A stretch of 25,213 nt of DNA from Tritrichomonas foetus (taxonomy: Eukaryota > Parabasalia > Tritrichomonadida > Tritrichomonadidae). The stretch spans positions 1 to 25,213 of the forward strand of contig MLAK01001245.1 of the NCBI GenBank assembly GCA_001839685.1, written 5' to 3'. Shown piece by piece: positions 9,901 to 18,768 of this stretch (within the stretch, counting starts at the first letter, position 1; the number at the start of each line of letters is the position of its first letter). The notes under the pieces are model-generated. The model saw nothing but the letters and a program-made list of their open reading frames with translations. It searched no databases and had not been told where the DNA came from. The translations under genes and the position numbers were made by a program.

Positions 9901-10396
9901 TGACATTGACAAGTTTAGCTATATTATCTACGGCGTCTGGAATGTCGATACGAATAAGGCTTGAAAATATTTCTGGACCTAAGCCAACGTCTTTCGCAAG
10001 CGCATATAAATCTATTTGATTTGTAATTTGAAGTAATTCCACCAATTCGCCTTGCTTGTCGGTTTCGCTGTATTGTCTGAAAGTGTTGTTGAGTAAAATG
10101 AAGAGCCGATAGAGGAATTTTTCGGCAGATTGATCAAACGGATGATTTGGAACAGATAATCGAAAAGCGTGAACGAGGCCAATGGCAAGCTGAATTTGAA
10201 GTTCGTCGTTCGCTGTGCCCATTAGCTCTTCAGTTTCAATTATGTATGTTATTGTTGGCCGAATTTGATCGACTGGAAAAGGAGTCTTTTGTTGTGAGAG
10301 ATATTGCGCTAACGCTTTGACATTTTTAAGAAGTTCGGCTGGTTCTAAGTAAGTGTCGAAGCGTTCGAGTGAGAGAATTTGTTTCGTTCCGCCCAT
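6983..10396 (-). CDS. PDS5: PDS5-like sister chromatid cohesion protein with SPKK-rich tail
   Basis: 1137 residues. PDS5 binds cohesin (Scc1/Wapl/Eco1 axis) and controls its stability on chromatin in the nucleus. About residues 20-950 are all-helical HEAT-type repeats. Family-like stretches include LQIQLAIGLVHAFRLSVPN (N-terminal HEAT block), KDRITDKTSEVRLTVMKGIY (compare the RTLDKRWRVRKEAMMGL type in animals) and LLKCKKYDVVYDIAKIF. The last 110 residues (about 1025-1137) are a basic, low-complexity tail with about a dozen SPKK/SPKR-type motifs. Each is a potential CDK site (S-P-x-K/R) and resembles the minor-groove-binding repeats of histone H1. The length fits PDS5 proteins of about 1100-1450 residues. 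The ATG at 10394-10396 is the only upstream Met. No TCA initiator is visible, but an E2F-like palindrome lies 28-43 bp upstream. Assignment comes from remembered family patterns; a generic HEAT cohesin regulator is the alternative. Confidence 0.8.
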   Translation of the reverse strand: MGGTKQILSLERFDTYLEPAELLKNVKALAQYLSQQKTPFPVDQIRPTITYIIETEELMGTANDELQIQLAIGLVHAFRLSVPNHPFDQSAEKFLYRLFILLNNTFRQYSETDKQGELVELLQITNQIDLYALAKDVGLGPEIFSSLIRIDIPDAVDNIAKLVNVSDRIPPSILIEICEKFFTNKNVETLILKFNSLKQAEFVQGIRSTSQNLSGVDCIKIFEKTAAILRMPLTVLYSNIQVDINNEDVQTRTAAVSLLTEKFGEIDFDTSNQSCILSLIERHIDRESKIRAMVVRFGFNILLKIKEFKKNKELMKAQNQDIFSSAVSAITDAVWEMAKDRITDKTSEVRLTVMKGIYHLDARDIKLDEKMISLRLKDKNSDDVRVVALKIMLKLFESRSGDFEWLIEQVIELYPFSKDVALFGFAALVSQYSLIEVASHISNRKPLLDILRDTNEFRNNLEDYEKSKEKKDIISKHIDLRLLKKILKKVPKSFYQNALDEKKRKTLNKALKQKMEGNHARLIMGLYQPSPLNVDDLLKCKKYDVVYDIAKIFADEFEVEIPRILKRLNKTDLTVLATMKHTDFDDAERTKILKALVPLTTSNSKDRQLALKVFARLYQQNQNNSKLLSKISFDKKEFQMKLEFYGHFTDTNAFTKDLFDEIMKNKKLIDSDFAKSALKIISAEKSQRTIELHVYLMDIAPADTFRSYLFAASSCFTYITPDIFRSFAGIMQHENATVRKEAINYLTEALKRHTTPIQFLALFALSATDPVQTNLNEAKKQLEAAIHWRRNVLAQIKEYKTQIAPETALPYLINILAHHENFTEDLPDLATFSIYLRFFLTPLCADSTQYSFISEIFTRYSMLDDVEEEYTDNMVKLCNLGIIIVKELGKGKVWDQNFDDHLFEFSSRYFKQPTDDRDRLKKIMNQTGLESMKSPVRPRNLLRAGMEPLKSPRTRISTLDEEENSKGQSAPSSPMKRTKRALSRAQERAIAPKAKSALSTPRITKTKRKPSEEITSINDAPQTTPVKSPKKKVTESPKKKVTESPKKKVTESPKKTQAKNSSPKSSPNRKASVEVSESPKRKAADSPKKTTSQVSPKRKATESPKKTTSQASPKRKIVTNSPKKTTTKASSKRTTKK
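7015..7321 (-). repeat. Coding tandem repeats for the SPKK tail of PDS5
   Basis: Two repeat registers are visible. At about 7231-7318 there are tandem 24-bp units (CTTCTTTGGTGATTCTGTAA-like, 8 residues each, S-P-K-K-K-V-T-E). At about 7015-7170 units of about 51-54 bp encode SPKKTTSQ(V/A)SPKRK. Copies differ by a few bases, mostly synonymous, which suggests selection on the peptide after tandem duplication. Confidence 0.8.
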
Positions 10397-10423
10397 GAAA
10401 TTAAATCTAAGAAAAATTGGAAG

Positions 10424-10439
10424 AAATTGGCGCCAAATT
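10424..10439. promoter_or_regulatory. E2F-like palindrome upstream of PDS5
   Basis: AAATTGGCGCCAAATT is nearly palindromic and contains TTTGGCGC on the minus strand, an exact match to the E2F/DP consensus TTTSSCGC. It sits 28-43 bp before the PDS5 ATG, in sequence otherwise poor in G and C. E2F control of cohesin and S-phase genes is known in animals and plants. Use of this site here is inferred. Confidence 0.45.
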
Positions 10440-11731
10440 CTAAAGGAAGTTGCTCGTTTATTTAAAATTGATTGAATGAATCAAAAAAGTGACAATATAA
10501 ATGGTCGTCATATTTGAGCATCATAATATCCTCAAGAAGACATGGAATTGTATGTGGGAATCTTCAATGTCTTAATATTAAATATTTTGATTTATTCATT
10601 CTTTTAAAGAAAATATCAATCATGTCATTTTTGCATATTTTAATCATGTTGTCACTCAAAAAAGTGCCAAAATCTATTCGTCATTTTTCTTAAAGTTCAA
10701 AAAGCAGAACATGCTTCCTCTAGGAAGTACCAAAGTTCCTGTCCACATGTATTCTGCCAATTACTTCATTTTTTTATGATCATTGAATGATCAGGCGACC
10801 ACAACGCAACACACAATTCATTCCAATCAGGTCAGGCTATTCCTACACCTCGCCTCCAGGAAACCAAATAAGCCAATTAATAATGGAGCTTACATCAACA
10901 AGAGTTGGTAAGATTATCATGAAAGAAAAGAAAGTCTGAAAAACAATTTGAATTTCACTAGAATGAAATTTCTATTCATTTTTAAATGAAATAAAAGCGT
11001 CCAACATACTCAGGATGAGATTAAGGCAGTTTTAAACTCATTTGAAGTATGTTTTCAAAGATTAAAGATTGTCATTTTGCATTAACTTCGCGAGGAAACC
11101 ACATCAAATGTTATGTGTATGTAAATCTATGAAATACACGAACGTGCTCAACTTCTACAACTGCAATCATTCATATTCAGTTATTACTAATTTACAGATC
11201 ATTGTCTAAAGCTAATGAGCCCTCATTAAATTAACTTCTCTTTATTCTTTCTTCTTTTTATTGCGAGAGGAGTGAGAGGGTTAGTATCTGAGCTTTCTGT
11301 ATACGGATTCTCACTTTTTGAGATTTTTGACCAAATCTGACCAATTTAAAGGATTAGTAATCCAAAATAATGTTGCAACTTTTTTAAATTCTGGATCATT
11401 ATCAATTTTAATGAAAAAATATAATTATCAGAAAACATTTGAAAAGTATGAATAAGTCAGTTGTATTTCTTTCTTTATCTTGAATGAATCAGAAGAAAAC
11501 AATAAAATTTCAAATGATATTTATATATTAGATTTATTATTAGATTTTGTTGGTATTTCTCCTTTTAATACGATGTTTCATAAGTAGTTGCACTTGATGT
11601 AATTGAAAAGAGGGTATTACAATGAAACGTGATATATAACAAATTAATTCATTAATAACTTTTTAAATAGGTTTATCATTATTGAAAAAAATGAATTAAT
11701 TTTATTTAATTTAAGATAGACCAGCTTTACT
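10440..11731. other. Long gene-poor region with a GC-rich segment
   Basis: No protein gene is supported. The segment at about 10680-10900 is clearly richer in G+C than its surroundings (10801-10860 is about 50% G+C by count). It contains the 7-bp-stem hairpin TGATCAT/ATGATCA (10777-10793) and a small CTTCCT/AGGAAG stem near 10712. A purine/pyrimidine-biased stretch lies at about 11235-11285. The rest is A+T-rich with no ordered repeat. An untranslated RNA in the GC-rich part is possible but not shown. Confidence 0.4.
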
Positions 11732-11752
11732 GTGAACATTTAAGGTCAAATG
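11732..11752 (+). repeat. Left copy of a 21-bp exact inverted repeat
   Basis: The 21-mer begins GTGAACATTT and ends GGTCAAATG. Its exact reverse complement is at 19177-19197, 7.4 kb away. Matching stops abruptly on both sides. The two copies bracket the NTPase and coiled-coil genes. Confidence 0.85.
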
Positions 11753-11872
11753 AAATATATAACTTCAATTGAAATTAATCTGAAGAAAATTAGACTAAGT
11801 TCTGATCCAACAAATTCATATTTATTTTTTTACACTATTAGTTGAATTATATAAAGAATTTGTTTGTGTGCA

Positions 11873-12093
11873 TCATATAACGGATAATTTTGGGCTTTCT
11901 GGAATGAAAAAGTAATTGGTGAATTGAACAGGTGTTTGTAATTTTCTAACAAATTTATTTAATGATTGTTTTTCACAAATATTAACATCAAGACAAAAAT
12001 TAATACACAATCAGAAATTCTCTTGGTCATATGATAATTGATCAGATGTTTCTGTAATATGGCAACCAAAAAGAACATTTGGATATTTGACAT
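11873..12093 (-). pseudogene. Decayed C-terminal extension of the NTPase gene (shifted frame)
   Basis: Directly past the NTPase stop codon (12094-12096) a different minus-strand frame stays open for 27 codons, meets one stop (12011-12013), then is open for another 45 codons to a stop at 11873-11875. In DNA this A+T-rich, two long open stretches in the same frame suggest former coding sequence separated by a frameshift and a nonsense change. This fits the expectation that Crinkler/RHS-type proteins continue into a C-terminal domain after a Gly/Glu-containing block like the one where this gene stops. Confidence 0.35.
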
Positions 12094-14646
12094 TTATTCT
12101 CCATAATTTTCAAAGATGAGCCCTTGAGATGCAGGTTTCTGCAAATTTATTATTTTAACAATTAATTCGATAAGTGATTCATCATTTATTAATTTATTTT
12201 GGGATTTAAGTTTCAGTAGAATTTTTTGAGATATATCAGAAGTAAAATGAATCATTGTGTCAAATGTATCTTCACGATAAAGAGATGCTTTATAGTTCAT
12301 TGGTGAAATAATAAAAATGTATGTTTTATTGTAAACATTGTCATATGGAACAGGGTAACAAGTTTTATCATTTGCTTGTTCAAATATAATATTCTTCAAA
12401 TAGTCTTTAATTGAAAAAATGTCATTTTTATCTGCAATGGATAGAGTATCACGAATATTAAGATTTATATATTGAATGATAATTAAAGATAATTCAATTC
12501 TTTTTTTTCGATTTCCATCATTGCATAATAACAATGTATTCATGAATTCATTTACATGACAAACTGGTGCAATGATTCCTAGATGACGTTTTCCTCTAAT
12601 ACAGGAAGCTGAATATGATGTACATAATAATGAATGATAATCTTGGTATGGTTCAGATTTACAATAATCTTTTCCATCAAAAATATTGAGGATGTAATAT
12701 CTTTCGTTTATAGGTTTCTTAATTATCATTTCTATATTTTTGATGTCACATACAATGTGAATTTCAAAAGGATCAATTGAAATATCAGAACTTTGTTGAA
12801 TTTGGCTCAAATTACAATCATGAATACAATATAAAGAAGAAAAATTAAAAGTGTGATGAGGATCACATTCAATAAATGATTTGCATTGACCCAAATATAG
12901 ATATGATCCTAATTTGAGAATTAGAATGTTTTCATTTTTAGATTGATCAGAAAAATGCAAACGGATTCCATAATAAGTAATGTCTTGAACGTTCAAATCT
13001 CCTGTTTGAATTGCTCTGAAGACTAAATAATAAATGAAAGTTGATTTCCCGATTCCTGGGGAACCAGTTAAATGAAGCATTTTATTATATACTAGTGTAT
13101 TTGATAGATGCAATTTATCTGCTAAATAGTCTTTGAATGTAATATAAAAAAGTGGATACCAATTAAAGATTCGAATTCCAAACATTCTTCCATAATCAAT
13201 TCGAAGAACATTTTTACCAAATTGATTAGCATCTTGAAAATCCATTAAGAAATCAAAGTTTTGATTTTCTTTTGCAATAAACATGGAGATAAATGTATTC
13301 AATTTAGAATTAGATAAATTAAAAACAGTTTGGGAAGAAATATTAAATGCTAATAAGCCTGAAAAAAACTTTTTATGATTGGATAATAATATTACGGTTA
13401 AAATATCATTTTCAATATTATAATTATAAATAAAATAATTATTTGATTTCCCAATAAAGAGTAATTCAATTATTTGATTGATATAAGATTGATATTGACA
13501 TTCGAGGGATTTCAATATTTCAAAGAAATTATGTTTCTCAGATTTTTCAAATAAAAGATTATTTGAAAGGTTGAAATTGTTTTTATCAATACATTGATAA
13601 AATGTTGTAATTACTTTTAGAATAGTTTGATATTTTGTTTTATTTTTATTGAATATTTTTTCGAGTTCATTTTTAATAACACGCAAACTATTCAAATGAT
13701 ATGTTTTATTGTATTTACTAACGAAATAGTCAAATATATAATATTTTCCTAAATAAATCACTCGATTTTCTTCAAATATTCGTTTGAAATGATTAATCCC
13801 ATCAGAAAATAATGATTCCCTTTCCAAATAAAAAGGAAAACTGGATTTCGAGGTAATAATGAGATCAATTTTTCCTGATGATGTATGATGAATTTGATTT
13901 TGATTGTAGTTTTGAAGTTCAATCACTGGACAGCGAGATTTATTTTGAAATAAATCTTCAATATCATCTGTTTCATTAAGATCAATTGAACATTCATTAT
14001 TAAATGAATTTGGAAATTGTTCTTTAAGCGGACATATATTTTTGCAAAAAATCATTGGTTGATTGAAATCATTATTCAATAATTCTTGATTAGCTTTACA
14101 AATATTGTTGGATAAGAGATGTTCTTTTTCTGGAGATAATAAATGTTCTTGTTGGAAAATTTCAAAAGTAATATGAAAGCTTTTTAATAAATCTTTCTTT
14201 TTAAAACTTATGAGTAATGGAACTAAAAATGACCATTCTGTTAAAACAAGAATTAACTTTTTATAATTTGGTTGTTCTTGTTTAAATTCTTGTTTTGATT
14301 CTTGTTGTATTCCTTGTGTGAGCATTTGTGGTTGGTCGGATGTTTCATCATTCGATATTTTGAAAAATAAGTTAGTTGAAATCAAAGAAAAGAAATGTGC
14401 CAAAAAATCTGGATCAATTGGAAACCAGCAAAAAAGATTATCAGATGTTAGTTTTGTGATGTCTTCTTTTATAAATTGAGTGAATTTAGAAAAAACGTCG
14501 TCATAAATAAAATGTTCCACTAGAAGATCATTATTGAGTAAAGGATCTTCATTTATCTTTATAAAGTCATTATATTGTTTTTGAAATTGACCTATAAATG
14601 TAGAATCCTGTTCTTCATCTTGTTGAAATACACTTTGATCATCCAT
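12094..14646 (-). CDS. Crinkler/RHS-like P-loop NTPase, possibly truncated
   Basis: 850 residues. About residues 1-500 are not recognisable: Asn/Lys/Ile/Phe-rich, with a Gln/Glu patch near 105-120. A P-loop, LTGSPGIGKSTFIYYLV, lies at about 526-542, preceded by WYPLFYITFKDYL. This arrangement, a short hydrophobic run then (T)GxPGIGKS(T) and YYL, is typical of NTPases in Crinkler (CRN) and trypanosome RHS effector-like families. IHIVCD near residue 645 may be Walker B. CRN/RHS proteins usually join this NTPase to a C-terminal restriction-like nuclease or other effector domain. Here the frame stops soon after the NTPase region at GLIFENYGE, and coding-like sequence continues in another frame, so it may be broken. 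The ATG at 14644-14646 is used; the frame extends only to a TTG at 14658. No initiator-like TCA is visible upstream. Family assignment is moderate; function is unknown. Confidence 0.6.
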   Translation of the reverse strand: MDDQSVFQQDEEQDSTFIGQFQKQYNDFIKINEDPLLNNDLLVEHFIYDDVFSKFTQFIKEDITKLTSDNLFCWFPIDPDFLAHFFSLISTNLFFKISNDETSDQPQMLTQGIQQESKQEFKQEQPNYKKLILVLTEWSFLVPLLISFKKKDLLKSFHITFEIFQQEHLLSPEKEHLLSNNICKANQELLNNDFNQPMIFCKNICPLKEQFPNSFNNECSIDLNETDDIEDLFQNKSRCPVIELQNYNQNQIHHTSSGKIDLIITSKSSFPFYLERESLFSDGINHFKRIFEENRVIYLGKYYIFDYFVSKYNKTYHLNSLRVIKNELEKIFNKNKTKYQTILKVITTFYQCIDKNNFNLSNNLLFEKSEKHNFFEILKSLECQYQSYINQIIELLFIGKSNNYFIYNYNIENDILTVILLSNHKKFFSGLLAFNISSQTVFNLSNSKLNTFISMFIAKENQNFDFLMDFQDANQFGKNVLRIDYGRMFGIRIFNWYPLFYITFKDYLADKLHLSNTLVYNKMLHLTGSPGIGKSTFIYYLVFRAIQTGDLNVQDITYYGIRLHFSDQSKNENILILKLGSYLYLGQCKSFIECDPHHTFNFSSLYCIHDCNLSQIQQSSDISIDPFEIHIVCDIKNIEMIIKKPINERYYILNIFDGKDYCKSEPYQDYHSLLCTSYSASCIRGKRHLGIIAPVCHVNEFMNTLLLCNDGNRKKRIELSLIIIQYINLNIRDTLSIADKNDIFSIKDYLKNIIFEQANDKTCYPVPYDNVYNKTYIFIISPMNYKASLYREDTFDTMIHFTSDISQKILLKLKSQNKLINDESLIELIVKIINLQKPASQGLIFENYGE

Positions 14647-14733
14647 TAGATTTCTCAAAAATAAAATTAAACAAAATCCGGGAAGTTTTCATTTTCATAT
14701 CACATTACATTCGTAAATTTGGAGTTTAAAAGA

Positions 14734-14905
14734 AGGCATTTTAACAAATCTTTCTTTTTAAAACTTATGAGTTATGGAACTAAAAATGACCATTCTGCTA
14801 AAACAAAAATCAATTTTTGGAAATTTGGTTGTACTTGTTTTAGTTCTTGTTATATTTCTTGTTTACGACCCTGATTAAGTATTTGTGATTGGTCGGGTGT
14901 TTCAT
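14734..14905 (-). pseudogene. Decayed duplicate of the NTPase N-terminal region
   Basis: This 172-bp stretch aligns without gaps, at a constant offset of 557 bp, to 14177-14348 inside the NTPase gene (about residues 100-157). On the minus strand it still reads as the same protein segment: the WSFLVP and ISFKKKDLL words are retained with conservative changes. An in-frame stop interrupts it between LVP and LIS. Flanking sequence does not align. It is a dead fragment of a paralogue or a partial tandem duplication, in direct orientation. Confidence 0.85.
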
Positions 14906-15110
14906 GAGCGAAATTCTTGATAACACCATCTATTATATTTTCACTATCAAAACATTCCTGTAAGTTTCATTTTTCTTTTGTATTCGCCAACATTTATGTA
15001 TAAATTTATTCAAACTCCCTGCTTTTTAATTTAACATTGTTAACAACCACAAAAATTCGATAAAAAATCTATTAGAGACAAATATGAAAAATATGATAAT
15101 ATATAAACAT

Positions 15111-18100
15111 TTATGTAAAAGACAAAATAGGATATTTTTTGGGAGATTCAACTGTTTCATTTTCCTTGAAAACTTTCTTAGTTTTCTTTGTATTTGATTT
15201 CGACGAATGGAAACTAATTGCACCATGCAAATGGCCTGATAGTTTCTGAAGACGATAAATTGCAGAAAAACAGAGAGAAAAGGTTAAAATATCATGTTTC
15301 TGTTCAACCTTATCATTCTTTTTCAAGCATTCCAAAGGAATAGAATTATTCAAAATGTTGTTCAAAAGGAATTTTTGTGATCTTAAAATTTCTACATGTC
15401 TCCAAATTTGGCGTTGACCAATGGAAGACATAAGTGCTTCCTCAATTACAAATTGTAATTCTTTTGATGACTTTTGTGAAGAAAATTCATCTGTAATTGT
15501 GGCATGTAATCTTTTTGCCCATTTTTTCCAACTCTTTACTAATTCGTAATTCTTAAGGGATTCTTCTTGTAAATTAGCACTATTATTGATTTTGTCAAAT
15601 ATTTCTTGATTATTTTGGTTACATTTATAGTTATTTAGTAATAACGATATTTTTGGTAAAATTTCACTATCTTTAGATAACTCTAATAACGTTTTAATAT
15701 CACCAATATCTTCAATATATTTTTCTTGTGATATTAATTTCGAGTTGATAGTATTTAACTTTAAATGAATATTTTGAAGCATTGTTAAAGTGGATTCTCT
15801 TGTAATTGGTGAATTAAAATCAACAAATTCTTTAAATTCATCAGAAATGGTAACTAAAAAGTCATGCCATTCTCTTTCATATTCTGTTTTTGCGTCTTCA
15901 AGCTGGGATATATTGGAAGTTTCTAATGCCATGATTTTCATTTTCAATTGTGTTTCAAATAATGATTTTTCTCTTTTCATTTTTTCGTCGTTCGCTGTAA
16001 GTCTTAATAAATTCATTTTCAACTCAATCTTTGTTGAAGACAATTCATTTTTTAATTCTTTTATTTCATTTTCGAAATGTTGGATTTTTTCTGTTTTTAG
16101 AATTGAATCTTCACGAGATTCATTTAATTTCTGTCTGAATTCGGATATTAATGGCTCGTAATGATTCCGTAATTCATTTGCTCGTTTTACTTGAATATCA
16201 AGTTCATTTTGAAGTTGTTTTATTTCACTTTTATTATCTTTTTTTAAACTCTTTATATTTTGAACATATTCTTCATCTTTTTGTTTAATTTGATCTATTT
16301 TTTGTTGGATTTCTTCTTTTAATTTGCTTATTTTCTCATTGGCTGCTTTTGCCAATTCATCTGTAATTGCGTCGATTTCTTTTTGCTTAGCAGCATTGTA
16401 ATCTGACATAATAATAGTCATTTCTTGTATTGTTTGATTTAATTTTTGATTATCATCAGTAAGTTCATTAATTCGATGATTAGCATCAGAAAGTTCTTTC
16501 TTGGTCAGATTTAAATCATGAACAACATCATCATGTTTCAAATCACCTTTTCGAACATCTTCTTGAAGTTCAGAAATTTGTTTTTCAAGTTTATTTATTT
16601 CATTTTTCGCTTCAGAAGAAATTTGAGTAATCTCTTTGGTAATTTTTTCATTTTTACTGATTTCTTCATTCAATTGCGCTTCAAGAATAATTACATATTC
16701 ATTCACTTTCTTAGGGTTTCGACTTTTGGCATTGGTTTTCGAATAAACATTGAGAGTTTCTCCAGCTTTATAAGCGATTTGAGCTTTTTCTAGATCAGTG
16801 AGTTCGTTTAAAAGCCGTTCACGAATTGAACAAATTTCTTCTTCTAAATTCAAATTTGTTTGCTTTTCTTTTTCTAATTCCTCACGTAAAGATAGAGTAG
16901 AATCTTCAATTGATGATTCGGTGTGAGAAAGTTCAAATTTCATGCTTTTGAGCTCATCATTTAAAGTATCCATTTGATCCTCAATTTTTAATAGATATTT
17001 ACGAAGTACATCATTAGCTAATGATGATTGTTGTGCAATTGCAATAAGTTCAGTTTTACTTGCAATTTGATGAAGATTCTCAGGAAGACATTTTGGCAAT
17101 TCTGTGAAAATTAAACCATCACATTCAATAGAACGTTGTTTTATAAAAGATTCAACTCGTTTTGTTTGAGCAATTAAAGCATCTCTGATTTCAGAAGTAT
17201 TCAAACTAGTAATCATCCAATCTTGAACTTCACTTGAGTTTGAAACCTTATCAAGAAAACGAAGAGTTGTCATTAAATATTGACAGATTCGTTCATTTTC
17301 AGCTTTTAACTCATTAATATCATTTTTCTCATTTTCATCAGAACTATAACTTGATATAGTATTGTTAGAATTATTGACCAAATCTAATAAAATAGAAAAT
17401 AGATCAATTATGCGTTCTTTTGGTTTTTGTGAAGAATTATTAAGGACTTCTAAAAGATCATCTTGTTCAACTTTATCTGATAGCTCATTAATTAAACCCT
17501 CGAAAATTTTATCGTTACTATGATTAGTTTTCTTTTCTGCTTTTATTTGTTCAGTTGGATTCAAGTTTTGAGGATTTCTTTGACAATTCAATTCCAAATC
17601 ATAGTAATCTATGGCTTTTTTCTGTTCGTGCACTAAACTTAATAAAGAATTACGACTCTCTGATAAAATTGATAATTCATTTGTCATTTCTTCAATTTGT
17701 TTGGTTAGTTCTTCCATTATTAAATTCATTCCTTGAATTTGATCTTCTTTTGAATTTAAATGGCTTATTATTTTGGAATTTTGTTGAACTTTTAATTCAT
17801 TTTTTAAATCATCTCGTTCAACCATTATTTTATTTAATTGCATTTGCAAAGATTCGACTTCAATTTGTTTTGATTTCAACTCATTGGAAGTGTTTTGCAA
17901 GCTTTGAATTAATAACCGATTTTTATCTTTCTGTTTTTCGATTTCATTTGTTAATCCTTTATTTTGAAGCTGCAAAGAATTAATATCAGTTTCTAATACG
18001 TAAATTCTTGCGTTTATATTTTCTTCATGATTGATTAATTTCAAAGAATCGATTTCCTTTTTTAAAGCTTGAATCTTTCGTGATTGGGACTCTTTTGAAG

Positions 18101-18749
18101 TGAGAAGATCGACAATTTCTTGATCTTTTTCTTCAAGCTGAAGCTTATTTTTATCGTTTTCAGTTGATTTAATTTTTGCCACCAAATCATTCATATTTGA
18201 ATCTTTTCCAATTTCATATTTTGAAAATAAAAATTCAACAATTTTTTTATTTTTTTGAAATTCGTCGGAAAGATTCTTATTTTCTTCAATAAGTTTTTGA
18301 TTTTGAGCTTTTAATTGTTCGTTCTCACAAATTTCTTGGGATTTATTTTCCAATAAATTTTCATATTTTCTTTTGATTTCGTCGAAGTTTTCATTGCTGT
18401 AAAAGTCATTCTGTACTTGCAAGAGTGCGCATGAAATGAGTCTGTAAACGTCTAAAATTGAAGAATTTTTACTTATCTCAAATGTTGGCGCCTTTCCGAA
18501 ATCTGAAAGAGAGTTCACAATTTGATCGATATGTGTTTTAATTGAGTCTATACTTTCCAATGGAACTTGAATTGTCGACATTGATGAGTTTTCATTTGTG
18601 AAAATTTCGATAAAATATTTTGATAACTCGAAACATTTCAAATAGAGTTCTTCCGATATTTGATTATTCATAGGAGAATCATTTGCATCGTGTATATCGT
18701 TCATTGAGCTGTCTGGAGTGAGAGACTGAGGGCTGCTCGCTTTCTCCAT
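15111..18749 (-). CDS. Large coiled-coil protein of unknown function
   Basis: 1212 residues, not recognised as a named protein. About residues 1-110 are a mostly non-coil head. From about 110 to 980 there is nearly continuous heptad-rich coiled coil (Glu, Lys, Asn, Gln, Leu dominated, e.g. NEIEKQKDKNRLLIQSLQNT), with breaks around 425-520 and 560-600. Residues about 980-1180 look globular and include WKKWAKRLHATI (about 1072) and RRQIW-like GQRQIWRHVEILRSQKFLL (about 1110-1130). A basic Lys/Ser/Thr-rich tail follows (SNTKKTKKVFKENE). No transmembrane or nucleotide-binding motif is seen. The shape suggests a structural or tethering protein (cytoskeleton, basal body or Golgi), which is inference. 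The ATG at 18747-18749 has an initiator TCACA 22 nt upstream. It reads the same way as the NTPase gene, about 460 bp upstream of it. Confidence 0.85.
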   Translation of the reverse strand: MEKASSPQSLTPDSSMNDIHDANDSPMNNQISEELYLKCFELSKYFIEIFTNENSSMSTIQVPLESIDSIKTHIDQIVNSLSDFGKAPTFEISKNSSILDVYRLISCALLQVQNDFYSNENFDEIKRKYENLLENKSQEICENEQLKAQNQKLIEENKNLSDEFQKNKKIVEFLFSKYEIGKDSNMNDLVAKIKSTENDKNKLQLEEKDQEIVDLLTSKESQSRKIQALKKEIDSLKLINHEENINARIYVLETDINSLQLQNKGLTNEIEKQKDKNRLLIQSLQNTSNELKSKQIEVESLQMQLNKIMVERDDLKNELKVQQNSKIISHLNSKEDQIQGMNLIMEELTKQIEEMTNELSILSESRNSLLSLVHEQKKAIDYYDLELNCQRNPQNLNPTEQIKAEKKTNHSNDKIFEGLINELSDKVEQDDLLEVLNNSSQKPKERIIDLFSILLDLVNNSNNTISSYSSDENEKNDINELKAENERICQYLMTTLRFLDKVSNSSEVQDWMITSLNTSEIRDALIAQTKRVESFIKQRSIECDGLIFTELPKCLPENLHQIASKTELIAIAQQSSLANDVLRKYLLKIEDQMDTLNDELKSMKFELSHTESSIEDSTLSLREELEKEKQTNLNLEEEICSIRERLLNELTDLEKAQIAYKAGETLNVYSKTNAKSRNPKKVNEYVIILEAQLNEEISKNEKITKEITQISSEAKNEINKLEKQISELQEDVRKGDLKHDDVVHDLNLTKKELSDANHRINELTDDNQKLNQTIQEMTIIMSDYNAAKQKEIDAITDELAKAANEKISKLKEEIQQKIDQIKQKDEEYVQNIKSLKKDNKSEIKQLQNELDIQVKRANELRNHYEPLISEFRQKLNESREDSILKTEKIQHFENEIKELKNELSSTKIELKMNLLRLTANDEKMKREKSLFETQLKMKIMALETSNISQLEDAKTEYEREWHDFLVTISDEFKEFVDFNSPITRESTLTMLQNIHLKLNTINSKLISQEKYIEDIGDIKTLLELSKDSEILPKISLLLNNYKCNQNNQEIFDKINNSANLQEESLKNYELVKSWKKWAKRLHATITDEFSSQKSSKELQFVIEEALMSSIGQRQIWRHVEILRSQKFLLNNILNNSIPLECLKKNDKVEQKHDILTFSLCFSAIYRLQKLSGHLHGAISFHSSKSNTKKTKKVFKENETVESPKKYPILSFT

Positions 18750-18768
18750 TCCACAAACGTCTTTTTTC

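Noticed and set aside
15790..17983. Several plus-strand open frames inside the coiled-coil gene
   Set aside because: They are antisense shadows of Glu/Lys/Asn-rich codons, giving Phe/Ile/Leu/Ser-rich products without domain character.
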